Shown here piece by piece: positions 41,108-50,138 of a DNA stretch of 64,000 nucleotides; the stretch's first letter is position 1, and each line of letters begins with the position of its first letter. The stretch covers positions 186,001 to 250,000 of the forward strand of contig NZ_JAHHZN010000002.1 of the NCBI RefSeq assembly GCF_018760735.1. Direction: 5' to 3'. Position numbers and translations under genes: made by a program. Origin of the DNA: Hymenobacter piscis. Lineage in GTDB: Bacteria; Bacteroidota; Bacteroidia; Cytophagales; Hymenobacteraceae. The notes below the pieces were generated by a model that was not told where the DNA came from, ran no database searches, and worked only from the letters and a program-made list of their open reading frames with translations.

Positions 41108-42562
41108 CTTTTTGACCGGCACCGTGCTGCTGTAGGTATTGGCCTTACCGAAGGACTCCTTGATTTCATCCACGGCGGCGCGGCTGCTCAGGCGCTTGGG
41201 GCGGGTATTGAGGAAGGTGCCGTCTTCGGCCAGCAGAAAGTAGCTGGGCACATCCTGCACGGCGTAGGCCTTGGCCACGGCCGAGCGCAGGCCGCCCGAG
41301 GAGCGCACGTGTACCCCCGGCAGCTTCTTACTGATGACCAGCTGCCGCCAGGCCCCGTCGTTTTCATCGAGGGCTATGTTCAGGAAAACGATATTCTTGT
41401 TGGCAAACTGCTTGGCCAAGTCGGCGGCGTAGGGCAGGTCGCGCAGGGCCAGGCCGCTGGTGGTGCGCCAGAAGTTGAGGTACACCAGCTTGCCGGCAAA
41501 CTGGCGCAGGCTCACCGTGTCGCCGGTGGAGGAGATGAGGCGGAAATCCGGGGCCGGCGAACCGATGGCGAAGGCCTTATGGGTTTCGAAATCCTGTTTC
41601 AGCACCGGGTAGTACTGGCTGCGGTTGTCCACCGAACGGAAGTCTTCGAGCATGGCGGCCGACTGCTTGATGTGGCCGAACCGGAACGACTCCTTCAGCA
41701 CCCGCCCCATAATGATGGGCTGCACGGCGCCGCTGAGGTTCGATTTGGCCAGATCATAACATACCTGAAAGAAATCGGGGTCGTTGCGCTGCTTGCCGCT
41801 GCTGGTGGCCAAATGGTGAACGTAATTGAGCAGGAATTCCTGGTACATGCCGCTGCGGATGGCGGCCGGGTTCTCAATCAGCGCCTTGTCCTTGATGAAG
41901 TCGTAGTACGTGGGCGACATTTTCAGGCGGCCCTCGGTGGCCACCACCTGCTCGCGCAGGTCCTGGAAGGTGAGCCGGTCGTTGGCGTAGCTGTACGTGA
42001 TTTCGGCCTGCACAAAGTCCTTGAAGGCTTTGCTGAGGCCCTCCGCGCCGCTTTCCATAAACTTGAGCTCTTCCTGGCGGCGGTAGTCGAGGAAGGACAG
42101 AAACGGGGCTTCGTAGAACATGATGTTATCAGGCAGCACCTGAAAGCCATCGTTTTCCACGAATTTATCGTCCATCTCGGCCAGAAAGGTGTTGGCTTCC
42201 GCTCCCCGGCCCTTGTAGCGGATGGAGCCGGCCAGATCCGAGTCCTTGAAGCGCACTTCCAGCTGATTGCCGGGCTCCAGGAACATGTTGGTCACGTCGT
42301 CGCCGTATACCAGCTCGGCCCGGGTGGGGCCGCTGATGGGCAGCGCCATCCGAAACTCGCCTTTGCTATCGAGGCGGGCGTAGGTAATCTGCTCGCGGGC
42401 ATCGAGCGGGTTTTCCCGCACCGAAACGGCCACAGAGTCGGTGGAAAGGCGGCCGGTGACCTTGCCGGTGAGCACCACCGTGCCCTGAGCCCACCCCAGC
42501 AGCGGGGCGAGCAGCAGCCCGGCCCCCACCAGGGCCGCTGTGAACGAAAATCTATGGGCCAT
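41105..42562 (-). CDS. TlpA-like thioredoxin-domain protein lacking CxxC
   Basis: An exported 485-residue protein: signal peptide (ALVGAGLLLAPLLGWAQG), a DUF4369-like N-terminal beta domain, a long helical middle, and a C-terminal AhpC/TSA-thioredoxin domain (APDFRLISSTGDTVSLRQFAGKLVYLNFWRTTSG in outline). In TlpA/ResA proteins the loop is FWATWCxxC; here it is NFWRTTSGLALRD with no cysteine, so disulfide chemistry is unlikely. ATG 42562 begins the signal peptide. The role may be structural or binding. The 285-bp gap upstream carries a leftward TATTTTTTG box near 42774-42782. Confidence 0.78.
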   Translation of the reverse strand: MAHRFSFTAALVGAGLLLAPLLGWAQGTVVLTGKVTGRLSTDSVAVSVRENPLDAREQITYARLDSKGEFRMALPISGPTRAELVYGDDVTNMFLEPGNQLEVRFKDSDLAGSIRYKGRGAEANTFLAEMDDKFVENDGFQVLPDNIMFYEAPFLSFLDYRRQEELKFMESGAEGLSKAFKDFVQAEITYSYANDRLTFQDLREQVVATEGRLKMSPTYYDFIKDKALIENPAAIRSGMYQEFLLNYVHHLATSSGKQRNDPDFFQVCYDLAKSNLSGAVQPIIMGRVLKESFRFGHIKQSAAMLEDFRSVDNRSQYYPVLKQDFETHKAFAIGSPAPDFRLISSTGDTVSLRQFAGKLVYLNFWRTTSGLALRDLPYAADLAKQFANKNIVFLNIALDENDGAWRQLVISKKLPGVHVRSSGGLRSAVAKAYAVQDVPSYFLLAEDGTFLNTRPKRLSSRAAVDEIKESFGKANTYSSTVPVKK

Positions 42563-42847
42563 CGGGAGTAGCTGTAGCAATGTGGTGAAAATGGCTTGCC
42601 GGCCCCGGGAGGGCCTTTTATACCGACGGTATTTCGCGGTAAAAGTCAATTCCTTGTCCGAAGATACGTTGAATTATCCCACAAAGCCCAACCCGACCGG
42701 GCACTTTTTAGGGAGCGGCTCCGGCAAGGCCAAAGTTTTGAACACTTCTGACGTTTTTGCGGTACAAGAGTAGCAAAAAATAGCACTTTACCAGCCAACA
42801 CGTTCTTAACACGACGATGAATACCGATGACCTGGAACCGGCCGGGC

Positions 42848-44236
42848 CTACCCAAATAGGCCCGTCAGCACCTCATCGAGGCGGCCGGCCGGGTGCACCC
42901 GGATGCCGTAGCGGGCCAGATCGAGGCCTTTGGCGTTGAACTGTGAAATGTACATTTCCGCAAAGCCCAGCTTCTCGGCCTCGCTCAGGCGCTGATCCAG
43001 CCGGCTCACGGCCCGGATTTCGCCGCTCAGCCCCACTTCCGCCGCCAGACAGATTTCGCCCCGAATGGGCACGTCGTTGAGGGAGCTGACTACGGCGGCG
43101 CACACGGCTAAGTCCAAGGCGGGGTCTTCGAGGCGCAGACCGCCGGCAATGTTGAGAAACACGTCGTGCTGGCCCAGGCGCAGGCCGCTGCGCTTTTCCA
43201 GCACGGCCAGCAGCATCTGCAACCGTTTGCCGTCGAAGCCGGTAGCCGAACGCTGGGGCGTGCCGTAGGTGGCCGGAGTCACGAGGGCCTGCACCTCCAC
43301 CAGTAGGGGCCGGTTGCCTTCCAGCGTGGCCCCGATGGCCAGGCCGCTCAGGACTTCGGTGCGCTGGCTGAGCAGTATTTCGCTCGGGTTGCTCACCTGG
43401 CGCAGGCCTGCGCCCTGCATCTCGTAGATGCCCAGCTCGGCGGTGGAGCCGAAGCGGTTTTTGATAGTGCGCAGGATGCGGTAAGTCAGGTGCCGGTCGC
43501 CCTCGAACTGGAGCACCGTGTCCACCATGTGCTCCAGAATTTTGGGGCCGGCAATGGAGCCGTCCTTGGTGATGTGGCCGATGAGCAGCACCGGTACGCC
43601 GGTTTCCTTGGCGTACTTGAGCAGCTCGGTGGTGCACTCGCGCACCTGGCTCACGGAGCCCGCCCCCGATTCTACTAGCGTACTGTGCAGGGTCTGGATG
43701 GAATCGACGACGACCACGTTGGGCTGGAGCTGGTCAATCTGGCGGAAGATGTTCTGGGTGTTAGTTTCGGTGAGGATGTAGAGGCCCTGGTGCTGGCGAC
43801 CCAGGCGCTCGGCCCGCATCTTGATCTGCTGCTCGCTTTCTTCCCCGCTCACGTACAGAATCCGCAACCCGCTGAGCTGCATGGCAATCTGGAGCATGAG
43901 CGTACTTTTGCCGATGCCCGGCTCGCCCCCGATGAGCACCAGGGAGCCCGGCACGAGGCCGCCGCCCAGCACCCGGTTGAGCTCGTCGTCGTGGGTGTTG
44001 AGGCGGGATTCTTCTTCGTAGAGAATGTCGCCCAGGGGTTTGGGCTTGGCCGCCTTGGAGGTAGTGCCCACCGAAGAAGAGGCTTTCCAGGCGTTGGCGG
44101 CCGTGTTGGGGTCGGATTTCTCCACCACTTCCTCCACGTAGGTGTTCCACTCCCCGCAGCTGGGGCAGCGGCCGATCCACTTGGCCGACTGCGCGCCGCA
44201 GTTCTGGCAGAAATACAGGGTTTTAACTTTGGCCAT
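42848..44236 (-). CDS. radA: DNA repair protein RadA
   Basis: RadA is a RecA-like helicase that helps branch migration in recombination. The 462-residue protein has an N-terminal zinc finger CQNCG...CPSCGEW, Walker A GEPGIGKSTL, the RadA signature KNRFGSTAELGIYEM and a C-terminal Lon-protease-like domain. ATG 44236 begins the family N-terminus MAKVKTLYFC; the extension to 44368 is rejected. Confidence 0.95.
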   Translation of the reverse strand: MAKVKTLYFCQNCGAQSAKWIGRCPSCGEWNTYVEEVVEKSDPNTAANAWKASSSVGTTSKAAKPKPLGDILYEEESRLNTHDDELNRVLGGGLVPGSLVLIGGEPGIGKSTLMLQIAMQLSGLRILYVSGEESEQQIKMRAERLGRQHQGLYILTETNTQNIFRQIDQLQPNVVVVDSIQTLHSTLVESGAGSVSQVRECTTELLKYAKETGVPVLLIGHITKDGSIAGPKILEHMVDTVLQFEGDRHLTYRILRTIKNRFGSTAELGIYEMQGAGLRQVSNPSEILLSQRTEVLSGLAIGATLEGNRPLLVEVQALVTPATYGTPQRSATGFDGKRLQMLLAVLEKRSGLRLGQHDVFLNIAGGLRLEDPALDLAVCAAVVSSLNDVPIRGEICLAAEVGLSGEIRAVSRLDQRLSEAEKLGFAEMYISQFNAKGLDLARYGIRVHPAGRLDEVLTGLFG

Positions 44237-44535
44237 GCGGGCAATCGGGTTTGTAAGAGAGGGGAAAGCTAAGAAATGCAGCAGAAAGCCAAAAAGTTTG
44301 GCAAGAAACGGGTTTTTCGGCGGCCCCGTGCAGCGGCACATAACGGCCGCTGTGCGAGGCTGGCTCATCGTTTGAGGCTACCCCGCCTACTTCCCGGCGG
44401 CGCAGCTGCTCCCAAGGCAATGGGCCTCTCCGATACCAGCACCGCTGCCGATACCCAAGGGGCCGTGCAACTCCTTCTTCACCCCTATATTTAGCCCGAA
44501 ATATCTTCCTTCATCCCTCAAAAAATATCAATACT
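44237..44535. promoter_or_regulatory. Divergent gap between radA and DUF2846-like gene
   Basis: This 299-bp gap has a TATATTTAG box at 44486-44494 and a TATCTTCC box just after it, both facing right toward the gene at 44536. No repeat element is visible here, unlike most gaps of this size. Confidence 0.35.
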
Positions 44536-44985
44536 ATGCGCTTCCTTCTTCCATTGGCTGGCCTGCTGCTGGCCGGTGCCGGCGGTAGCTACGCCCAGGG
44601 CGTGCTGCCCACTGCCACGCCTGATATGGCAACGGTAGTCTTTTACCGGCCGGCCATGCTGGCCCAGGCCGGCGTCAATTTTACCGTCCGCGCCAACGGG
44701 GCCGAACTGTGTCGGCTCAGCAACAAGCGCTACTTCGTAACCAAGCTGAAGCCCGGCGAAACCTCTTTCACCTCAGTTGCCGGTGGCCTCAACATTCCCG
44801 ACAAGGACGAATTCGGGATGACGCTGGAAGCGGGCAAGGTCTACTACATTCAGGGCGACGTAAAAATGCGCCTGATGACCGTAAAAATGGTATTTACGGA
44901 GGTCACAGAATCCACTTACAAGAAGAAAAACGCCGACCTGAAACCCGATAACTGCGAGCAGGTTGCTCCCTCTTCGGGTCAGTAG
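44536..44985 (+). CDS. Secreted DUF2846-like protein
   Basis: A 149-residue exported protein: signal peptide LLPLAGLLLAGAGGSYAQG, then a beta-rich domain beginning with MATVVFYRPAMLAQAGVNFTV and including the conserved LSNKRYFVTKLKPGETSFTS and KVYYIQGD. This layout is that of DUF2846 proteins. Role unknown. A clear terminator follows at 45006. Confidence 0.75.
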   Translation: MRFLLPLAGLLLAGAGGSYAQGVLPTATPDMATVVFYRPAMLAQAGVNFTVRANGAELCRLSNKRYFVTKLKPGETSFTSVAGGLNIPDKDEFGMTLEAGKVYYIQGDVKMRLMTVKMVFTEVTESTYKKKNADLKPDNCEQVAPSSGQ

Positions 44986-45005
44986 CCCTCTTCTTCCCCG
45001 CAAAC

Positions 45006-45065
45006 CCGGCCTCCAGTCCGTTGTTCCGTTCTGCGGGCCATACGAGCTGGAGGCCGGCCCTTTTT
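45006..45065 (+). terminator. Terminator after DUF2846-like gene
   Basis: CCGGCCTCCAG (45006-45016) and CTGGAGGCCGG (45047-45057) form an 11-bp stem over a 30-base loop; five T follow at 45061. Confidence 0.7.
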
Positions 45066-45151
45066 ACGCCGGCGGTTCTGCCCCCCCCGGCCAACCGAAG
45101 GCAGGAGTTGGCAGTTAGCATACTTAATTGTCCTCTTTACCTCGCCCCGCC

Positions 45152-46531
45152 ATGCTCCTGCCCGACCACCTGACCCGCATTGCCCTGCTGGCCGACCTGC
45201 CACCCGAGGTGCTCACCTGGCTGGCCGAGCACGGGGAGCACCGCACGTACCCGGCCGAAACCGTGGTCAGCCGCCCCGGCGACGAGGCGGAACACCTGCT
45301 GGCGGTACTGGCCGGGGGCCTGCAGTACTACACCGTGCGCGGGGGCAACCGGGAGCCGGTTTTCCGCCTCGACGCCGGTCAGATCGGGGGCGTACTGCCC
45401 TATTCGCGGCTGCGCGTAATAAAGGGCGAAAGCGTGGCCGTGGGCGAAACCAAGCTGTTTCTGCTGCCCCGCCACCAGTTTGCGGCCCTCGAGCAGGTCA
45501 GCCCCGAGCTGGTGCAGCGCCTGGTAAGCGCCATGAACGACCGGGCCCGTCTGGAAGCCCGCGCCCAGGAGCGCGACGACAAGCTGCGGGCCTTGGGCAA
45601 GCTCTCGGCCGGGCTGGCCCACGAACTCAACAACCCCGCCGCCGCCATTGCCCGCGCCGCCCAGGGGCTGGCCCGCAACCTCCAGGCCCGCCCCGACCTG
45701 CTCCAGGCCCTGATGCTGCACTGCCCCACCTCGGTGGCCCTCAATGCCCTCACCCGGCTCACCGCCGCCCCGCCCACGGCCTCGCCCCTGAGCGGCCTGG
45801 CCCGCGCCGACGCCGAGGACGAGCTGGCCGACTGGCTGGAAAACCAGGGCGCCCCCGACGGCTACCACCTGGCCGCCGGCCTGCTCGACGCGGGCCTTAC
45901 CATTTCCACCCTCGAAACGGTGCTGGAAGACTGGGAGCCCGACGCGCGCCCGGCGGCCCTGGCCTGGCTGGAAACCCAGCTCACGGCCCGCCGGCTGGTG
46001 CAGGATGTGCAGGAGGCCGGCGCCCGCATCAGCACGCTGGTGGCCAACGTGAAAACCTACAGCCACATGGACCGGGGCCAGGATTTCGCGCCCCTCGACG
46101 TGCAGGCGGGCCTTGAAAGTACCCTGAATATGCTGGGCTATGCCCTGCGCGAAAAGCAGCTCACCGTGGAGCGCGACTACGCCCCCGACCTGCCGCTGGT
46201 GAGGGGCCAGGTCAGCAGCCTCAACCAGGTCTGGACCAACCTGCTCGACAACGCCCTGGATGCCCTGGCGCCGGGCGGCACCATCACGGTGCGCACCCGC
46301 GCCCAGGACGAGTTCGTGCGCGTCTTCATCCTCGACAACGGGCCCGGCATCCCCGCCGAGGTGCTGCCCCGCATCCTAGAGCCCTTTTTCACCACCAAGC
46401 CCGCCGGCGAAGGCACCGGCCTGGGCCTCGACATTGCCCTGCGCATTGTGGAGCAGCACGGCGGCCGCCTGCAAGTGCAGTCGGAGCCCGGCCGCACCGA
46501 GTTCGGCATCTGGCTCCCGGTGAGTGAGTGA
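45152..46531 (+). CDS. Histidine kinase with N-terminal cyclic-nucleotide-binding-like domain
   Basis: A soluble 459-residue kinase. The N-terminal 125 residues form a CRP-type cNMP-binding fold (ADLPPEVLTWLAEHGEHRTY, VVSRPGDEAEHLLAVLAGGLQYY), then a coiled linker leads to the H-box LGKLSAGLAHELNNPAAAIARAA, N-box TNLLDNALDAL, G1 DNGPGIP and G2 GTGLGLDIALRI. There is no membrane segment. It is followed by the receiver-flavoprotein gene, most likely its partner. The frame opens at a TTG (45128); ATG 45152 is preferred. The last two residues (SE) come from the GAGTGAAT repeat. Confidence 0.88.
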   Translation: MLLPDHLTRIALLADLPPEVLTWLAEHGEHRTYPAETVVSRPGDEAEHLLAVLAGGLQYYTVRGGNREPVFRLDAGQIGGVLPYSRLRVIKGESVAVGETKLFLLPRHQFAALEQVSPELVQRLVSAMNDRARLEARAQERDDKLRALGKLSAGLAHELNNPAAAIARAAQGLARNLQARPDLLQALMLHCPTSVALNALTRLTAAPPTASPLSGLARADAEDELADWLENQGAPDGYHLAAGLLDAGLTISTLETVLEDWEPDARPAALAWLETQLTARRLVQDVQEAGARISTLVANVKTYSHMDRGQDFAPLDVQAGLESTLNMLGYALREKQLTVERDYAPDLPLVRGQVSSLNQVWTNLLDNALDALAPGGTITVRTRAQDEFVRVFILDNGPGIPAEVLPRILEPFFTTKPAGEGTGLGLDIALRIVEQHGGRLQVQSEPGRTEFGIWLPVSE

Positions 46532-46735
46532 ATGAGTGAATGAGTGAATGAGTGAAAAAGAACGTCATTCCGAGCGCAGCGCAGCGGAGCCGAGGAATCT
46601 CGCGTGCTGACGTTGTACTGGTAACTGCTGATGAGTGGCATACCTTCGCAACGTCAGCACGCGAGATTCCTCGGCTCCGCTTCACTGCGCTCGGCATGAC
46701 GTTCTCATTGCCCGCAATACCCCAGACCCCCACCC
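46518..46735. repeat. GTCATTCCGAGCGCAGC repeat with GAGTGAAT microsatellite
   Basis: A GAGTGAAT-type microsatellite (46521-46558) starts inside the kinase gene and leads into an inner inverted repeat: arms 46560-46614 and 46648-46703 are complementary apart from a short insertion. The right outer arm is missing. It lies between the two partner genes. Confidence 0.85.
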
Positions 46736-48391
46736 ATGAAAAAGCCCGTACTGCTGTGTATTGATGACGACCCGCAGGTGCTCAGCGCCATTGAGCGGGA
46801 CCTGCGGCAGGAATTCCGGCGCGACTACCGGGTGCTGCGGGCCGCTTCGGGCGAGGAAGCCCTGGCTACCATCCGGGAGCTGCACGAGCGGGAAGAGCCC
46901 CTGGCCCTGATTCTGGCCGACCAACGCATGCCGGGCCTGGAGGGCGTGGAGGTGCTCACCCGGGCCCGGGAGTTCTTCCCCGATGCCAAGCGCGTGCTGC
47001 TCACGGCCTACGCCGATACCGAGGCCGCCATCCGGGCCATCAACTCGGCCCGCCTCGACCATTACCTGATGAAGCCCTGGGACCCGCCCGAGCAGCTCCT
47101 CTACCCCACCCTGCACGATTTGCTGGCGGCCTGGCAGCGGGCCTATAAGCCCCCGTTCGGGGGCGTGCGCCTGATTGGGTTTCAATGGTCGCCCCGCTCC
47201 CACGAGCTCAAGGATTTCCTGGCGGGCTACCTGGTGAGCTACCAGTGGCTGGATTTCGAAACCGACGCCGAGGCCCAGGCCCTGCTGGCCCGCAAGCAGC
47301 TCCGCGCCGCCGATTTGCCCGTGGTCATTCTGCAAGATGGCACCACCCTGGCTAACCCCACGCCCACGGAAGTTGCTACCCGCATCGGCCTCACGGTGCA
47401 GGCCTCGCGGGAGCTGTACGACGTGGTGGTGATTGGAGGCGGGCCGGCCGGGCTGGCTGCCGGTGTGTACGGGGCTTCCGAGGGGCTGAAAACCCTGGTC
47501 ATTGAGCGCCAGACGCCCGGCGGCCAGGCCGGCACCAGCTCCCGCATCGAGAACTACCTGGGCTTCCCCACGGGCCTGAGCGGCAGCGAGCTGGCCCACC
47601 GGGCCTGGGCCCAGGCCGTGCGCCTCGGGGCCGAAATTCTGGCGCCCCAGGAAGTCACCAACCTCTGCGTGCAGGACGGCTACAAGGTGCTCACCCTCAG
47701 CGACGGCAGCGAGGTGCGCACCCGGGCCGTAGTGCTGACGACCGGCGTGAGCTACCGCACCCTCGACGTGCCCGGCATCGACCGCCTGAGCGGGGCGGGC
47801 GTGTACTACGGGGCCGCCCGCACCGAGGCCCGCTCCTGCGACCAGCAGGACGTGTACATCGTGGGCGGGGGCAACTCGGCGGGGCAGGCCGCCATGTACC
47901 TGGCCACCTACGCCCGCCGGGTGTTCATCCTGATCCGGGGCGAAAGCCTGGCCGCCAGCATGTCGGCTTACCTCATCGAGCAGATCGGGCAGACCGACAA
48001 CATTGAGCTGCTGCCGTTTACGGAGGTGGCGGAAGTCTGCGGGCAGGACCACCTGGAGGAAGTCGTGATTCGCCGGCAGGACGAAGTGGAGCGGCGGCCG
48101 GCCCGGGCGCTGTTCGTATTCATCGGGGCCCGGCCCAGCACCGAATGGGTGTGCGATACGGTGGTCTGCGACGGCAAGGGCTTCCTGCTCACCGGCCGCG
48201 ACCTGCTGACGGACCCGCGCTACGCCACTACCTGGAAGCATCCGCGCCGGGAGCCCTACCTGCTCGAAACCTGCGTGCCCGGCATCTTCGCCGCCGGCGA
48301 CAGCCGGGCCGGGGCCATGGCCCGGGTGGCGTCGGCGGTGGGCGAGGGCAGCATGGCCATCAAATTCGTGCACCAGTACCTCGACGAGTAA
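46736..48391 (+). CDS. Response regulator receiver fused to thioredoxin-reductase-like flavoprotein
   Basis: A 551-residue fusion. Residues 1-125 are a receiver domain (acidic DDD at 10-12, phosphoacceptor Asp62 in LILADQRMPG, Lys in HYLMKPWD). A glutaredoxin-like linker of about 90 residues follows. The rest is a TrxB-type flavoprotein with VVVIGGGPAGLAAGVYGASE, the NADPH motif VGGGNSAGQAA and GIFAAGDSRAGAMARVASAVGEG. Where TrxB has CxTCDG, this protein has GAARTEARSC, so the redox disulfide is missing. The kinase upstream should phosphorylate it. Such fusions are known; output reaction unknown. Confidence 0.88.
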   Translation: MKKPVLLCIDDDPQVLSAIERDLRQEFRRDYRVLRAASGEEALATIRELHEREEPLALILADQRMPGLEGVEVLTRAREFFPDAKRVLLTAYADTEAAIRAINSARLDHYLMKPWDPPEQLLYPTLHDLLAAWQRAYKPPFGGVRLIGFQWSPRSHELKDFLAGYLVSYQWLDFETDAEAQALLARKQLRAADLPVVILQDGTTLANPTPTEVATRIGLTVQASRELYDVVVIGGGPAGLAAGVYGASEGLKTLVIERQTPGGQAGTSSRIENYLGFPTGLSGSELAHRAWAQAVRLGAEILAPQEVTNLCVQDGYKVLTLSDGSEVRTRAVVLTTGVSYRTLDVPGIDRLSGAGVYYGAARTEARSCDQQDVYIVGGGNSAGQAAMYLATYARRVFILIRGESLAASMSAYLIEQIGQTDNIELLPFTEVAEVCGQDHLEEVVIRRQDEVERRPARALFVFIGARPSTEWVCDTVVCDGKGFLLTGRDLLTDPRYATTWKHPRREPYLLETCVPGIFAAGDSRAGAMARVASAVGEGSMAIKFVHQYLDE

Positions 48392-48639
48392 GCCGGTCCG
48401 AAACGCTTATGCACATTTTTTCGCGGAAACCGGGGCTTGCCGCACGCGCGTGGTCCGGGCGGCTTTTCCGGGCTGCGGCCCCTTTGCGCGGGGTCCGGCC
48501 CGGAAACGCCCGCCCGCAAGCCGACCGGGCCGGACCACCCGAATTTTTGCGGCCATAAACTTCCGGGGGCCATACTTGGTATACAGGCCCGTTCCCGGCT
48601 GGTAGCCGGCGGTGTTTAGAGCCCTTTGTGCTGCGGAGT
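48392..48639. other. GC-rich gap with no recognised gene
   Basis: Includes complementary stretches (GTGGTCCGGGCGG near 48450 and GGGCCGGACCAC near 48530) that could fold into a large hairpin. I see no clear promoter or ORF. Confidence 0.35.
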
Positions 48640-49467
48640 ATGTCCCCTTTTTTACGAAACCTGTTTACCCGGGCGGTGCTGCCCCTGGCGGCCGGCAGCT
48701 GGCTGAGCGCCTGCGAAATGATTGAGTTCAGCCCCAACGACCACCGTGCCCCCAGCCACCAGCGCGACCTGACGGCCAAAAACCTGGCCCGTCTGGCCGC
48801 CTCTCCCCTGCCCGCTCAGGACACCCTGCGCTTCGTGTTCACCGGCGACTCGCAGCGCTTTTACGACGACGTCGAGGATCTGGTGAAAAGCGTTAATCAG
48901 CAGCCGGACGTCCAGTTCATGGTAGTGGCCGGCGACATTTCCGATTTCGGCCTGGGCCGCGAGATGCGCTGGGTGGACGACCAGCTGCGGCACCTGCGCA
49001 TCCCCTACCTCACCGTTATCGGCAACCACGACCTGGTGGCCAACGGCGGTGAGGCCTACGAGCGGATTTTCGGCCCCCGCAACTACTCGTTCACCTACGG
49101 CGACACGAAGTTCATCATGACCGACACCAACGGCCGCGAGTACAACTTCAACGGCCGCATTCCCGATATGGACTGGGTGAGTGCCCAGCTGCGGGACCCC
49201 GCCGCCCGCCGCCACGTGGTACTTTCCCACGTGCCGCCCCTGGATGGCGACTTTGACCCAACCCTGCGCGAGGCGTACGCCCAGGCCCTGCGCGAAGACC
49301 CGCGTCTGGTATTTGAAATGAACGGCCACCGCCACAGCCACAGCGTGAGCCAGCCGTTCAACGACGGCGTTACCTACATCAATTCCTATGCTTTCGAGCG
49401 CCGCCGCTACCTGGTTGTGACGGTGTGGGGCGACAAGGAATTCCGACTTAAGCACGTGGATTTCTAA
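48640..49467 (+). CDS. Calcineurin-like metallophosphoesterase lipoprotein
   Basis: A 275-residue exported phosphoesterase. The N-terminus looks like a lipoprotein signal (VLPLAAGSWLSAC). The metal-ligand motifs are in order: FTGDSQ, VVAGDISDFG, VIGNHD, LSHVPP and NGHRHSHS. It should hydrolyse a phosphoester or cyclic nucleotide; the kinase with a cyclic-nucleotide-like domain lies two genes upstream, but a link is speculative. ATG 48640 is chosen over an upstream GTG. It overlaps the next gene by one base (TAATG). Confidence 0.82.
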   Translation: MSPFLRNLFTRAVLPLAAGSWLSACEMIEFSPNDHRAPSHQRDLTAKNLARLAASPLPAQDTLRFVFTGDSQRFYDDVEDLVKSVNQQPDVQFMVVAGDISDFGLGREMRWVDDQLRHLRIPYLTVIGNHDLVANGGEAYERIFGPRNYSFTYGDTKFIMTDTNGREYNFNGRIPDMDWVSAQLRDPAARRHVVLSHVPPLDGDFDPTLREAYAQALREDPRLVFEMNGHRHSHSVSQPFNDGVTYINSYAFERRRYLVVTVWGDKEFRLKHVDF

Positions 49468-50090
49468 TGTTGCAGTCCCTTCTCTGCGCCGCCCTGCTGG
49501 CGGCCCCGCTGGCCCCGCAGGCCGGCCCTATCCTTCCCGACTCGGTGCAGGCGGCCGCACCAGTGCCCCGAGCGCGCTGGTACCAGCCCCGCCACGTGCT
49601 GGTGCAAACCGGCGGGGGCGTCGGGATGGTAGCTGCCGGGGTTGGCTACGCCTTTCTGCGCGACCGGCTGGACGCGGACGTGCTGGTGGGCTACGTGCCC
49701 CGCAAGCACGCCGGTACCACCCTGACCATTGCCACGCTTAAGCTCCTGTATTCGCCCTGGACGCTGCCGCTCACCTCCCGCCTGACGGTCAAGCCGTTGT
49801 CGGTGGGCGTGTACGGCAGCTACACTCACGGCCTGCGCAACCCCGGCAAACCCGGCCAGTACCCCGACGACTACTACTGGTTTTCGAACATCATGCGGGT
49901 GGGCCCGCTGCTGGGCAGCCGCCTGAGCTACGCCCTGCCGGCCACCGCCACCGGCCGCCGCCGCAACCTCTCAGGCTACTACGAGCTCGGCACCAACGAC
50001 CTGTACCTGCTCAGCTACGTGCAGAACCGGCAGGCCCTGGGCCCCCACGACATCCTGACCCTGACCCTGGGCCTGAAGCTGGATCTATAA
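49467..50090 (+). CDS. Putative outer-membrane or periplasmic protein
   Basis: A 207-residue protein with a signal-like start (LLCAALLAAPLAPQAGP) and aromatic/glycine-rich amphipathic segments (VGMVAAGVGYAFLRDRL, LYLLSYVQNRQALGP) suggesting an outer-membrane beta-barrel or barrel-associated protein. No family recognised. Its start codon overlaps the phosphoesterase stop, so the two are coupled and may act together. Confidence 0.6.
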   Translation: MLQSLLCAALLAAPLAPQAGPILPDSVQAAAPVPRARWYQPRHVLVQTGGGVGMVAAGVGYAFLRDRLDADVLVGYVPRKHAGTTLTIATLKLLYSPWTLPLTSRLTVKPLSVGVYGSYTHGLRNPGKPGQYPDDYYWFSNIMRVGPLLGSRLSYALPATATGRRRNLSGYYELGTNDLYLLSYVQNRQALGPHDILTLTLGLKLDL

Positions 50091-50115
50091 GTCTGTTAGC
50101 TGATGCCCCTGCGTA

Positions 50116-50138
50116 ACCCGCCCCGCTCAGGGGCGGGT
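50116..50138. terminator. Hairpin between convergent genes
   Basis: ACCCGCCCC and GGGGCGGGT form a 9-bp stem around CTCA; it overlaps the acyltransferase stop codon and serves both converging genes. Confidence 0.6.

Noticed and set aside
46736..48391. Calling the fusion protein a thioredoxin reductase
   Set aside because: The active-site CxxC is absent at the expected place (GAARTEARSC), so thioredoxin reduction is not supported.
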